This document shows, piece by piece, positions 17,860 through 26,819 of a stretch of 64,000 bases of DNA. The stretch's first letter is position 1, and each line of letters begins with the position of its first letter. The position numbers were made by a program, and so were the translations under genes. The stretch comes from Burkholderia sp. Leaf177 (lineage in GTDB: Bacteria; Pseudomonadota; Gammaproteobacteria; Burkholderiales; Burkholderiaceae), in contig NZ_LMPF01000008.1 in the NCBI RefSeq assembly GCF_001424345.1, positions 1-64,000 on the forward strand, given 5' to 3'. Under the pieces are notes generated by a model. It was not told the DNA's origin, made no database searches, and saw nothing but the letters and a program-made list of their open reading frames with translations.

Positions 17860-17984
17860 GGCGAAGCCCCGGAGATGCTGAGAAAAATTTCATTTGATGC
17901 GAATTAAATTCTCTGTACAAGCAGAAAATTTGAATGCTTAAGCTGTACGTAATGAGCACAATGCTTTTACGAACAGGAAATCGC

Positions 17985-19418
17985 ATGAACACGACCGCAG
18001 CAACCGAACGCCTTTGGGGCGGCCGCTTCAAGTCCGGACCCTCGCTCGCGCTGGAAAACCTGTCGCGATCGGACCCGAGCTTTTTCCGTCTCGCGCCCTA
18101 CGATCTCGCCGGCTCACGCGCGCACGCCAACGAACTCGAACGCGCGGGAATCCTGAACGCCGCCGAGCTCGAGCAATTGCTCGCCACCATGGACCAGATC
18201 GAGAAGGAATTCACCGCGGGCGAACTTTCGCCCATCCTCGCCGATGAAGACGTCCACACGTTCCTCGAACGCGAGTTGACGCAGCGGCTGAAGGCGGTCG
18301 GCGGCAAACTGCGCGCTGGACGTTCGCGCAACGACCAGGCGGCGAACGACTTGCGTTTGTATCTGCGGGACAAGGCGCGCAAGCTCGCAATCGCGGTGAA
18401 TGAACTGCAGGACGCGTTGATTGAACAAGCGAATGCGCACGTGGAAACCATCACGGCCGGCTTCACGCATTTGCAGCCCGCCCAGCCGATCGTATTCGCG
18501 CATCAGTTGCTGGCGCACGCGCAATCGATTTATCGCGATGTCGATCGTCTGGTCGACTGGGACCGGCGTTCCGCGCGTTCGCCGCTGGGCGCGGCGGCGC
18601 TCGCAGGTTCCGCCATCTGCCTGCGCGCCGACCTTTCCGCGCTGGAACTCGGCTATGACGGGCCGTGCGAAAACTCGATCGATGCCGTCGCGTCACGCGA
18701 CCACGTCGCCGAGTTCACGTTCGTCCTGAGCATGCTGTCGGTGAACCTGTCGCGGCTTTCGGAAGAAGTGATCTTGTGGACATCGCGCCAGTTCCGCTGG
18801 GTCGAACTCGACGATGCCCATGCCACCGGCAGCTCGATCATGCCGCAGAAAAAGAACTCGGACATAGCAGAACTGACGCGCGGGAAAGCCGGTCGTCTGA
18901 TCGGCAATCTGAGCGGCTTGCTCGCCACGCTGAAGTCGTTGCCGCTTGCGTATAACCGCGACCTGGCCGAAGACAAGATCGCGGCGTTCGACAGCATCGA
19001 TACACTCGAACTCGTTCTCCCCGCCATGGCCGGTATGATCCGCACAATGCGCGTGAACGTGGCTGAAATGCGCGCGCAGGCGCCGCTCGGGTTTACGCTT
19101 GCAACCGAAGTCGCCGATTGGCTCGCGCTGCGCGGCGTGCCGTTCAGCGAGGCGCACGAGATCACCGGTGCGCTGGTGCGCGCGTGCGAACAGCAAGGCA
19201 TTGAACTCGGCGATGTGTCGATTGCGACGCTCGCTCTAGTCGATGCACGGCTTGAACCCGCCGTCCTCGATCACGTCACGCTGGACGCCGCGGTCGCGGC
19301 GCGCAGCGGTCACGGCGGCACCGCGCCGGTTCGCGTGAAGGAGCAGATCACGCGGCTGCGCGCAGCAATAGACAAACAGGCCGCGTGGGCGGCCGACTAC
19401 AAGGGACCTTCATGCTGA
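17985..19418 (+). CDS. Argininosuccinate lyase family protein, transporter-linked paralogue
   Basis: A 477-residue enzyme of the aspartase/fumarase superfamily. The ATG at 17985 follows AGGAAA and gives the family start (RLWGGRFKSGPS). Conserved signatures are all present: AGRSRNDQAANDLRLYLRD, GFTHLQPAQP with the catalytic-region His, and the mobile loop GSSIMPQKKN with the catalytic Ser. It would therefore eliminate fumarate from argininosuccinate or a related N-succinyl amino acid. It is not next to arg genes; its 3' end overlaps the permease gene of an amino-acid ABC transporter by 7 bp. As I remember it, the housekeeping Burkholderia ArgH differs, for example LAYNKDNQEDK where this protein has LAYNRDLAEDK. 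A catabolic role on an imported compound is inferred. Confidence 0.85.
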   Translation: MNTTAATERLWGGRFKSGPSLALENLSRSDPSFFRLAPYDLAGSRAHANELERAGILNAAELEQLLATMDQIEKEFTAGELSPILADEDVHTFLERELTQRLKAVGGKLRAGRSRNDQAANDLRLYLRDKARKLAIAVNELQDALIEQANAHVETITAGFTHLQPAQPIVFAHQLLAHAQSIYRDVDRLVDWDRRSARSPLGAAALAGSAICLRADLSALELGYDGPCENSIDAVASRDHVAEFTFVLSMLSVNLSRLSEEVILWTSRQFRWVELDDAHATGSSIMPQKKNSDIAELTRGKAGRLIGNLSGLLATLKSLPLAYNRDLAEDKIAAFDSIDTLELVLPAMAGMIRTMRVNVAEMRAQAPLGFTLATEVADWLALRGVPFSEAHEITGALVRACEQQGIELGDVSIATLALVDARLEPAVLDHVTLDAAVAARSGHGGTAPVRVKEQITRLRAAIDKQAAWAADYKGPSC

Positions 19419-20308
19419 GTGCATCGAACGACCGGGCATCGAACAACGGCCAGGCGCAGGACAGCGCCGGCGCCTTCGCCGATATCTCGCATTTCGAACA
19501 CGTTCCGCGACGTTATTACGGACGCTACGTGGCCTCGGCCGTGATCCTCGCGATAGTCGGATATATTGTCGTGGCATTCGCGCGCGGGCAAATCGAATGG
19601 GCGGTCGTCGCGCGTTTCCTCACGGCCAAGTCGATCCTGAACGGCCTCGCCAACACCATCATCATGACCATCCTCGCGATGGCGCTCGGCATCGTGCTCG
19701 GCGTGATCGTGGCGATCATGCGTCTTTCGACCAACCCGGTCCTGCGCAGCGTCGCGCATGCGTACGTGTGGTTGTTTCGCGGCACGCCGGTGATCCTGCA
19801 ACTGCTTTTGTGGTTCAACCTGGCACTGGTCTTCCCGGTCATGGGCATTCCCGGATTGTTCGAATTCCGTACCGTCGACATCATGACGCCGTTCCTCGCC
19901 GCGTTGCTCGGGCTTGGAATCAATCAGGGCGCTTATACGTCGGAGGTGGTGCGTGCAGGTCTCCTTTCCGTCGATACGGGCCAGTACGAAGCCGCGAAGT
20001 CCATCGGCATGCCGAGGTTGCAGGCGCTGCGCCGAATCATCCTGCCGCAAGCCATGCGCGTGATCGTGCCGCCTATTGGCAATGAACTGATCGGCATGGC
20101 GAAGCTGACGTCGCTGGCAAGCGTGATCCAGTATGCCGAGATGCTGCACAACGCCGAGAACATCTACTACGCGAACGCGCGGGTGATCGAGTTGCTGATG
20201 GTCGCGGGCGTCTGGTATCTCGTGATCGTCACGGTGCTTTCCATGCTGCAGTCGCGCGTGGAACTCCGGTTTGCGCGCGGCGCGGGCCGGGCATCGGCCA
20301 AGCAATGA
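19412..20308 (+). CDS. Polar amino-acid ABC transporter permease (HisM/GlnP type)
   Basis: A 298-residue inner-membrane permease. The ATG at 19412 (AAGGGA upstream) overlaps the lyase gene by 7 bp and is preferred over a start 27 bases earlier. After a cytoplasmic tail of about 45 residues there are about five or six helices, with the polar amino-acid permease motif [16 protein letters not shown] and the ATPase-coupling EAA loop [22 protein letters not shown]. Only one permease gene is present, so the channel would be a homodimer. It works with the ATPase and binding protein encoded immediately downstream. Confidence 0.92.
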   Translation: MLSASNDRASNNGQAQDSAGAFADISHFEHVPRRYYGRYVASAVILAIVGYIVVAFARGQIEWAVVARFLTAKSILNGLANTIIMTILAMALGIVLGVIVAIMRLSTNPVLRSVAHAYVWLFRGTPVILQLLLWFNLALVFPVMGIPGLFEFRTVDIMTPFLAALLGLGINQGAYTSEVVRAGLLSVDTGQYEAAKSIGMPRLQALRRIILPQAMRVIVPPIGNELIGMAKLTSLASVIQYAEMLHNAENIYYANARVIELLMVAGVWYLVIVTVLSMLQSRVELRFARGAGRASAKQ

Positions 20309-20336
20309 CGCGACAGAACGCGGGGAAAACCAAGCC

Positions 20337-21101
20337 ATGAACCCATTAGTCAAAGCCGTCGATCTGCAGAAGTCATATGGCGAGTTCCAGGCACTTCACG
20401 ACGTTCATCTCGATGTCGAGAAAGGCGAAGTGCTTTGCATTATCGGACCATCGGGTTCGGGCAAAAGCACGTTCCTGCGCTGCATCAACCAGCTCGAAAC
20501 CATCAGCGGCGGCGCGTTGTGGGTGAACGGCGAATTGGTTGGGTATCGGCGTGTCGAGAACAAGCTGTACCCGCTATCGGAGAAACAGATGGCGCGGCAA
20601 CGGCTCTCGACCGGCATGGTGTTTCAGCGCTTCAATCTGTTCCCGCATATGACGGCGCTGGAAAATGTGATCGAAGGGCCGGTGCACGTGCTGAAGAAGA
20701 AAAAATCCGAAGCCGTGGAGGAAGCGCGTGCGTTGTTGACACGCGTGGGACTCGGCCATAAGTGCGATGCGTTTCCCGTCGAGCTGTCCGGCGGCCAGCA
20801 GCAGCGCGTCGCCATCGCGCGCGCATTGGCAATGCATCCGCAACTCATGCTTTTCGATGAACCCACTTCCGCGCTCGATCCCGAACTCGTCGGTGAAGTG
20901 CTGAGCGTGATGCGCGACCTCGCCAAAAGCGGCATGACGATGATCGTCGTCACGCACGAGCTCGGCTTCGCGCGCGAGGTGGCGAACCGCGTCGTATTCA
21001 TGGATCAAGGCAGGATTGTGGAAACGGGGACGCCGGAACACGTGCTGTCCCATCCGCAACAGCAGCGTACGCAAGACTTCATATCGGCGGTGCTTTCTTG
21101 A
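20337..21101 (+). CDS. Polar amino-acid ABC transporter ATP-binding protein (GlnQ/HisP type)
   Basis: A 254-residue ATPase. The ATG at 20337 follows GGGGAAAA. It has Walker [11 protein letters not shown]-loop [18 protein letters not shown], the ABC signature [15 protein letters not shown], Walker [15 protein letters not shown] and the H-loop His in [14 protein letters not shown]. The wording FNLFPHMT and the [16 protein letters not shown] stretch mark the polar amino-acid importer class. It lies 28 bp behind the permease gene in the same operon as the lyase and powers uptake. Confidence 0.94.
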   Translation: MNPLVKAVDLQKSYGEFQALHDVHLDVEKGEVLCIIGPSGSGKSTFLRCINQLETISGGALWVNGELVGYRRVENKLYPLSEKQMARQRLSTGMVFQRFNLFPHMTALENVIEGPVHVLKKKKSEAVEEARALLTRVGLGHKCDAFPVELSGGQQQRVAIARALAMHPQLMLFDEPTSALDPELVGEVLSVMRDLAKSGMTMIVVTHELGFAREVANRVVFMDQGRIVETGTPEHVLSHPQQQRTQDFISAVLS

Positions 21102-21154
21102 TTTTTATTGTATTGACCGCAGTGCAACTCAACTTTTAGCTCAGGCGACTACCC

Positions 21155-21991
21155 ATGATCGACTCCTTGTTCCGGCGCACCGTTGGCGGTTTTCTGTTCG
21201 GCGCAGTGGCGCTGACTGCATCGTTTGCACACGCTCAAACGCCGGTCGGCGGCAAAGGCACGCTTACGGCCGCCATCGTGCCGAACTATCCGCCGTTCGA
21301 ATACAAGGACCCCGCCACCGACGAACTCACTGGTTTCGACGTCGACCTCGGCAACGCGCTGGCCGCGAAGATGGGCGTCAAGCTCAAGTGGGAAGAAACC
21401 AGTTTCGACCAGATGATGAGCGCGCTCACCACGCATCGTGTGGACGCAATCTTGTCGGGCATGACCGACTTGCCCGCGCGGCGCGAGTCGGTGAACTTCC
21501 TCGACTACATCAAGACCGGACCGCAGTTCTACACGCTGAAGGCAAACGGTGCGCAGTATGCTTCCATGGAAGCCGTCTGCGGCAAACGCGTGGGATCGAG
21601 CCGCCGTACATCGTTTCCCGACGACACCAAAAGATGGAGCGACGAGCATTGCGTGAAAGCCGGCAAGCCCGCGATCGTGGTGGTCGGCACGGACGGTTCC
21701 GCCGATGCCCGCCTGCAATTGCGTCAAGGCAGGCTTGACGCAGCCGTGCAAGGCGGCGAGACCCTGCCGTATCAGAACACGCTGGAAAAGGATGCGTACG
21801 CGCCGATCGGCCAGCCCTTCCTTACGCAATACACGGCGATCGGCATGGCGAAGGACAACACGGCTTTGAGCGATGCCATGACGCAAGCGTTCGGAAAACT
21901 GCTCGCCGATGGCACCTACAAGAAGATCCTGGCGAAATGGGGCTTGCAGGAGCATGCGGTATCGAAAGTGGTGGTCAACTCGCAGGAATAA
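21155..21991 (+). CDS. Polar amino-acid ABC transporter periplasmic binding protein
   Basis: A 278-residue secreted binding protein with a signal peptide ending FAHA-QT near residue 29. The mature protein has the SBP family 3 pattern: NYPPFEYKDPATDELTGFDV near the start, then FDQMMSALTTHRVDAILSGM. Two Cys residues (in EAVCGKRVGSS and DEHCVKAG) are spaced as in many amino-acid binding proteins and probably form a disulfide. It is the fourth gene of the lyase-transporter operon, 53 bp behind the ATPase. The ligand cannot be read from sequence; an amino acid or an N-substituted amino acid that the linked lyase could cleave is inferred. Confidence 0.92.
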   Translation: MIDSLFRRTVGGFLFGAVALTASFAHAQTPVGGKGTLTAAIVPNYPPFEYKDPATDELTGFDVDLGNALAAKMGVKLKWEETSFDQMMSALTTHRVDAILSGMTDLPARRESVNFLDYIKTGPQFYTLKANGAQYASMEAVCGKRVGSSRRTSFPDDTKRWSDEHCVKAGKPAIVVVGTDGSADARLQLRQGRLDAAVQGGETLPYQNTLEKDAYAPIGQPFLTQYTAIGMAKDNTALSDAMTQAFGKLLADGTYKKILAKWGLQEHAVSKVVVNSQE

Positions 21992-22121
21992 CAAAAGTGG
22001 CCCGGCGAATTCTTTGAAATTGGCCCTGTTTCCGTGCGTCAGTTTTGGCGCATGATTGCGTGTTGGCATCGGGGATCGCTCCCCGGAACGAACTTATGCC
22101 GCCACGGAAACAGGAGCCCGA

Positions 22122-22760
22122 ATGTATTTGCCCGCCCACTTTGCCGAGACTCGCGTTGACGAGCTTCATCGGCTGATAAATGAGTACCCGCTCGCCGCGC
22201 TCGTCACGAACGGCCCCGACGGACTCGATGCAAACCATGTGCCGTTCGAGCTGGATGCATCGGCGGGCAGCCAAGGCGTGCTGCGAGCGCACGTTGCGCG
22301 GGCGAATCCGGTCTGGAAAGAAGTGGCGGACGGCGCGGAAGTGCTGGTGATCTTTCGTGGACCCGAGCATTACATTTCGCCGAACTGGTATCCGAGCAAA
22401 CACGAAGCGCACCGGCAGGTTCCGACCTGGAACTATCAGGTCGTCCATGCGCATGGAAAAATCACGATTCGCGACGACGAAAAATTCCTTCGCGGTCTGG
22501 TTGGACGGCTCACGCGCGTGCATGAGGCCGGCGAGGAAAAGCCCTGGAAAATGGGCGATTCGGCGCGTGATTTTATTGATTCGATGCTGCAGGCCATTGT
22601 TGGCATCGAAATCGAAATTACCCGTCTTGTCGGGAAATCGAAGCTCGGCCAGAACAAGGAACGGCGCGACATTCAAGGTGCAATCGACGGCTTGCGGACC
22701 AACAGCGAGCAACCACTCGCCGACGCCATGTCCATGGCGCTCGCCGCCAAACCGGAATGA
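22122..22760 (+). CDS. PaiB-type FMN-binding-fold protein
   Basis: A 212-residue protein of the PaiB family (FMN_bind_2). The ATG at 22122 follows AGGAG. Family signs are the start MYLPAHFAETR, DGLDANHVPFEL, GPEHYISPNWYPSK and VPTWNYQVVHAHG. PaiB proteins have a split-barrel flavin-binding fold and were first described as negative regulators in Bacillus; many proteobacterial copies have unknown roles. It lies in the same direction 130 bp after the amino-acid transporter operon and ends at a strong hairpin, so it may be the last gene of that transcript. Confidence 0.88.
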   Translation: MYLPAHFAETRVDELHRLINEYPLAALVTNGPDGLDANHVPFELDASAGSQGVLRAHVARANPVWKEVADGAEVLVIFRGPEHYISPNWYPSKHEAHRQVPTWNYQVVHAHGKITIRDDEKFLRGLVGRLTRVHEAGEEKPWKMGDSARDFIDSMLQAIVGIEIEITRLVGKSKLGQNKERRDIQGAIDGLRTNSEQPLADAMSMALAAKPE

Positions 22761-22762
22761 TG

Positions 22763-22792
22763 CAAAGGGCGTTGCTCCGGCAACGCCCTTTG
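22763..22792. terminator. Bidirectional hairpin terminator between convergent genes
   Basis: Perfect 12-base arms CAAAGGGCGTTG (22763-22774) and CAACGCCCTTTG (22781-22792) with a six-base loop lie two bases after the PaiB-type gene and about 28 bases beyond the convergent binding-protein gene. The outer A/T pairs supply the T-rich side on both strands, so it can stop transcription both ways. Confidence 0.85.
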
Positions 22793-22819
22793 TTCAATTA
22801 CGTTTCAACCAAGCTTCAA

Positions 22820-23869
22820 TCAACGCTCGATTTGACGATTCCAGCGCGCGTCCCACTGCGGACGGTTCGCGTTGACCACATCCCAATCCACCGTGTTGAC
22901 CTTCTTCACGAGGTCATCGAGATTGCCGAGTTGCTGCTGCATGGCATCGGTCATCTTCGCCTGGCGGTTCGTTGGAATCTGACGGCCGGCGCTTGCTGCT
23001 TTAGTCTGCGCCGATGCCGAAATCAAGAACGCCGCGAGTTTTTGCGCGAGTTCGGGATCAGGGTTATTCGCGACCACGCATTCATCCACGAGCAACAGCA
23101 CCGGACCTTCCTTCGGGTTCACGTACGCAACCGGAATGCCCTTCGTTTGCAGGTCGCCGGCAGCCGTCGGGGTTAGCGGGAACAGGCCCGCCTGGCCGGT
23201 TTGCACCATCTCGGAGATCTTCGCCGAGTTCGGAATGTACTCGATCACGTTCTTGCCCACGGTGCTTTGCCACTTCGTAAAGCCCGGTTCCACGTTCTTT
23301 TCAGTGCCGCCTTCAAGACGGTTGATCATCAGGAAACCATGCAGGCCGAACGTGCTGCTCGATGCCGACTGGAACACCACTTTGTCCTTGTATTTTGGAT
23401 CCGCGAAATCCATCCACGAGGTTGGGGGCGCCCAGCCTTTTTCTTTGAACAGCTTCGTGTTGTATGCAATTCCGGTCATGCCGAGCTGCACGCCCGCGCC
23501 AATGTCGTCCTTCATGCGCGCGAAGGGATAAAGCTGCTGGATTTCTGGGCCGGCAGACATTTTTTGGCATACGCCCATGCTGACAGCGCGGGCCATGACG
23601 CCATCGTCGAGGAACACTACGTGGATTTGTGGTTTTGCTTTATTCGCCAGGAGCTTCGCCAGGATGTCGGAGGACGTGCCCGGGACTATCACCACCTTGA
23701 CGTTGTTGGCTTTTTCGAATTCGGGTAGGACTTCGCTGGTGTAAGCCTTTTCCATCGGGCCGCCGTTCATGCCGATGTATACGGTTTTGGTTTCTGCATG
23801 CGACTGGGCTGCGGCTAGGAGGCCTGCTGTGAATAGGGCGCTCGTGAGACTCGCTAATGCTTTTTTCAT
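22820..23869 (-). CDS. ABC transporter periplasmic binding protein (PotD-like)
   Basis: A 349-residue secreted binding protein with a signal peptide (cleavage near SHA-E, residue 26). The mature start KTVYIGMNGGPMEKAYTSEVLPEFEKANNV and the segment GMTGIAYNTKLFKEKGW are typical of the polyamine/iron/opine-type (PotD/SBP family 1-8) class that works with PotABC-type permeases. Such a permease-ATPase set lacking its own binding protein is encoded upstream at 27.1-29.9 kb on the same strand, so this is very likely its missing subunit, although 393 bp of non-coding DNA separates it from the dehydrogenase genes. The ligand is inferred to be the imino or amino acid degraded by the island. Confidence 0.88.
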   Translation of the reverse strand: MKKALASLTSALFTAGLLAAAQSHAETKTVYIGMNGGPMEKAYTSEVLPEFEKANNVKVVIVPGTSSDILAKLLANKAKPQIHVVFLDDGVMARAVSMGVCQKMSAGPEIQQLYPFARMKDDIGAGVQLGMTGIAYNTKLFKEKGWAPPTSWMDFADPKYKDKVVFQSASSSTFGLHGFLMINRLEGGTEKNVEPGFTKWQSTVGKNVIEYIPNSAKISEMVQTGQAGLFPLTPTAAGDLQTKGIPVAYVNPKEGPVLLLVDECVVANNPDPELAQKLAAFLISASAQTKAASAGRQIPTNRQAKMTDAMQQQLGNLDDLVKKVNTVDWDVVNANRPQWDARWNRQIER

Positions 23870-24262
23870 TGGACGTGCTCCTTGGTTACAGGGGTTTTTT
23901 TGGTCTCTTTTCTATTTTCTTTTTGTCTTTTTGCGCTGGGTCTTTGCCGGGTTGGTGCTTTTTATGCTCGGGCAAGTTTCGTTCTAAATGCTCTCTTTCG
24001 CACTGTTAGCCACTGTCCGTGGCGGGACTTCATTTCTTTTTCCAACGGCGAAAAAGAAACGAAGCAAAGAAAACGCCTCTCAAACGAGGGCTCGTAAGTG
24101 TCCACAGCGTGCATGCTTAACCGCTTGGCACGCAAGAAGTACCCTTAGCGCATAACCACGTCCGGCTGAAACCCTCCTCCTCCGTTATCAGATACCCACA
24201 CGCTTCGCCACCCGTGTGAGTAGCCGTTAACCCGGAAACCTGGTTTGTCGGCGCGTTAGGGG
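23870..24262. repeat. Intergenic region with a Burkholderia-type extragenic hairpin repeat
   Basis: This 393-base gap separates two leftward genes and has no coding frame that I trust. At 24033-24042 and 24050-24059 the arms TTTCTTTTTC and GAAAAAGAAA form a perfect hairpin around CAACGGC, followed by AAGCAAAGAAAACGCC. Similar T/A-rich TTCTTTG-type hairpins recur between genes in Burkholderia and Paraburkholderia genomes, as I remember them. The part nearest 23870 must contain the promoter and ribosome site (AAGGAG on the leftward strand) of the binding-protein gene. Confidence 0.5.
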
Positions 24263-25396
24263 TTAGGCGGCTGCCGCCGCCGGCCATCTTTTGATCGAGA
24301 AACTATCTATCGGCGTACTCGTGTTTCCATCTATCACCAAATCCGAAAGGACCTCGCCAACTCCCGGCGCAAGCAGAAATCCACCGCCAGAAAAACCGAA
24401 TGCATGCAAAAGCCTGGGCGTTGTCTGGCTGAATCCAATCACAGGGTTGTCGTCGGAGGTGGCACCCTCTACGCCAGTCCAGGTTCGCAACAATAAAGCG
24501 TTTTCTAGTCTCGGTAATAACTCGCAGGCGGCCCGCATTACCTTGCGCGTGGTCTCTGTCAGCGGCTGCGCGTATTCTCCATCTCCTAATCCCCGACCAC
24601 CGCCAATCACCACATTTCCACGCGATACCTGGCGCGCGTAAATTCCGCCACCATAGACGCCCAGGTTGTGATCGATGAAAAACGGCAGCGGCTCTGTCAC
24701 CCACATGTTCGGATAAATCGGCTCCATAGGAATAGACTCGCCGAAAAATCCCGCCACCGTGTTGCCCCAAGCACCCGCCGAATTGATCAGCCAGTCAGCT
24801 CGCGCCTCAATCGTCGTACCCGAATCATGGCGCGCCTGGATCACGAATCGTTCGCCATCTCGCTCGATGCCGGTTACTTGGGTCTGCTCGCGAACGTCGG
24901 CTCCCGCAGCGCGCGCCGCACGCGCAAATGCAGGCGATACAACGCGTGGATTTGCATGGCCATCGCCTGGACATAAGGACCCGCCAAGCGCCGCCGGACC
25001 CAGCCACGGATATCGACGACGAAAGGATGGTCCGCTCATCACCTCCAGATCAAGGCCGTACGGATTGGCTAGCTGCGCATATGCGTCGAGCGCCGCGAGA
25101 TCGGCCTCGCTGCGAGCAAGCCGCAAATGACCCGATACAACAAATTCGCCATCCGTACCAACCAGTTCCGGCAACCGATCCCAAATCGCACGCGCACGCA
25201 CAGCCAGCGGCAACTGCGTGGCAGGCCGCCCCTGCCGACGCACGCCGCCATAGTTCACGCCGCTCGCCTGCGCGCCACAATACCGGCGCTCGAAAAGTCC
25301 TACCTTCAATCCGCGTCGCGCAAGCATCAGCGCCGCCGATGACCCGACCAGGCCGCCGCCCACAACCATCACGTCGAAGCGCAAGCTTTCATTCAT
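24263..25396 (-). CDS. FAD-dependent amine/imino-acid dehydrogenase, beta (DAO-type) subunit
   Basis: A 377-residue flavoprotein of the D-amino-acid-oxidase (DAO) superfamily. It opens with the FAD site VMVVGGGLVGSSAALMLARRG, has INSAGAWGN in the middle and ends with GFSGGGFLLAPGVGEVLSDLV, the usual glycine-rich closing motif. Similar proteins are the beta subunits of opine oxidases, HcnC and D-hydroxyproline dehydrogenase. The start overlaps the alpha-subunit gene by 8 bp, and a 2Fe-2S gene precedes that, giving the complete heteromer. In this operon, with AmaB, an aminotransferase and HglS, the substrate is inferred to be pipecolate or an N-substituted lysine; hydroxyproline remains possible. 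Confidence 0.82.
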   Translation of the reverse strand: MNESLRFDVMVVGGGLVGSSAALMLARRGLKVGLFERRYCGAQASGVNYGGVRRQGRPATQLPLAVRARAIWDRLPELVGTDGEFVVSGHLRLARSEADLAALDAYAQLANPYGLDLEVMSGPSFRRRYPWLGPAALGGSLCPGDGHANPRVVSPAFARAARAAGADVREQTQVTGIERDGERFVIQARHDSGTTIEARADWLINSAGAWGNTVAGFFGESIPMEPIYPNMWVTEPLPFFIDHNLGVYGGGIYARQVSRGNVVIGGGRGLGDGEYAQPLTETTRKVMRAACELLPRLENALLLRTWTGVEGATSDDNPVIGFSQTTPRLLHAFGFSGGGFLLAPGVGEVLSDLVIDGNTSTPIDSFSIKRWPAAAAA

Positions 25397-26819
25397 CGCG
25401 GGCGTGCTCCGGGATCGGGGTGAGATCGTCTTCGTCGCTCATGTCGGCCATCAACGCAATCGATAAAGGCACCGGCTTGATCGGCGCCTGTCCACGCAAA
25501 CGGCCAATATCCGCGATGTTCTTGCCCGTCTCGGCGCTCAGCAATTCGGCGGCGGCCGCGCCGCACATGCGCCCCTGGCATCGGCCCATGCCAACCCGCG
25601 TCAGCGCCTTGAGCCGGTTGATCTCGCTCGCTTCGCCGTCGCGGATGCATCGACGCAATGTGCCTGCCGTGACTTCCTCGCAACGGCATACGGTCATGTC
25701 GTCGGGCCACGCCGGCGAACAATCCAACGGCGGCGCAAAGGCCTGCTCCAGTCCCACGCGAAACTGCGCAATGCTGGCCAGCTGCCTGTCGATTTTCGAT
25801 GCTTCCCCGGCGTTCGCAGCAGGATGACGAAGGTCTTCGAGCAGCGCCAGCGCGGCGCGCGTTCCAGCTAATTCAGCGGCGTCCGCGCCGGCGATTCCGG
25901 CGCCATCGCCAGCTAGATAAATGCCCGGCACCGAGCTGCGGCCAGCGGCATCGCGCTCGGGCAACCACGCGCGATTGAGCGCGTCGAAACGGAAGCGGCA
26001 ACCGGCGAGATCGGCAAGCTGCGTCTCGGAACGCAAGCCATATCCAAAGCCGATGGCATCGCAGGGAATCGTCATCTCGCGCGCGCCGTCACTGAACGTG
26101 ATGCCCTGAACAGCGCCGTGTCCTTCGGCACGCACGATATCCACGCCGCGCTCGATGCGCACGCCATGCGCCGCAAGCCAGCCGACGTAATACAAACCCT
26201 TCGCGAACGTCGACGGTTGTTTCAACAAACGCGGCGTGGCGGCAAATTGCCGGGAGAAGGGATTGGTATCGAGTATTGCTTCGACTTGCGCGCCGGCCTT
26301 TGCGTATTGATAAGCGACGAGATAAAGCAGCGGCCCGGTTCCCGCAAACACCACGCGCCGCCCGATCGCACAGCCTTGCGCCTTCAACGCAATCTGCGAT
26401 GCACCCAGCGTATAAACGCCCGGCAGCGTCCATCCGGCAAACGGCAGGATACGATCGGTCGCGCCGGTCGCAATGATCAGATGCGAGTACGGCACCGAGC
26501 GCTGACGTCCCGCATGAAACGTGTCGAGCCGCCCCGCGCCGCATCCCCAGACCAGAGTATCGGGCCGGTAGTCGAGCTTCGACATCAGGCTCGCCATGGT
26601 CGAGTGCACGGCGTCGGCCTTGCGCGCTTCCATTCCATAGAGCGCACGCTTGGCGCGGACGAAACCTGCATCGGCAGGCGGCTGGCGATAAATCTGCCCA
26701 CCAGCACGCAACGCTTCATCGATAACAACCGGCTTCAGGCCAGCCTTCACCAGCGTCCCGGCCGCGCGCACCCCTGCTGGCCCTGCGCCGACAATCACAA
26801 TGCGCTCGGGATCGCTCAT
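25389..26819 (-). CDS. FAD/NAD-dependent dehydrogenase alpha subunit with 2Fe-2S tail
   Basis: A 476-residue flavoprotein like OoxA/HcnB. It has an N-terminal dinucleotide site (IVIVGAGPAGVRAAGTLVKAG), a second one (GRRVVFAGTGPLLYLVAYQYAKAG), and YLAGDGAGIAGADAAE near 330. The C-terminal ~90 residues form a BFD-like iron-sulfur module with four cysteines: CRC in TVCRCEEVT, and CQGRMC. In opine oxidases and D-hydroxyproline dehydrogenase this subunit passes electrons between the DAO-type subunit and the ferredoxin-like subunit. Its gene overlaps the 2Fe-2S gene by 4 bp (ATGA) and the beta gene by 8 bp, so the three are translated together. Confidence 0.85.
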   Translation of the reverse strand: MSDPERIVIVGAGPAGVRAAGTLVKAGLKPVVIDEALRAGGQIYRQPPADAGFVRAKRALYGMEARKADAVHSTMASLMSKLDYRPDTLVWGCGAGRLDTFHAGRQRSVPYSHLIIATGATDRILPFAGWTLPGVYTLGASQIALKAQGCAIGRRVVFAGTGPLLYLVAYQYAKAGAQVEAILDTNPFSRQFAATPRLLKQPSTFAKGLYYVGWLAAHGVRIERGVDIVRAEGHGAVQGITFSDGAREMTIPCDAIGFGYGLRSETQLADLAGCRFRFDALNRAWLPERDAAGRSSVPGIYLAGDGAGIAGADAAELAGTRAALALLEDLRHPAANAGEASKIDRQLASIAQFRVGLEQAFAPPLDCSPAWPDDMTVCRCEEVTAGTLRRCIRDGEASEINRLKALTRVGMGRCQGRMCGAAAAELLSAETGKNIADIGRLRGQAPIKPVPLSIALMADMSDEDDLTPIPEHARDE

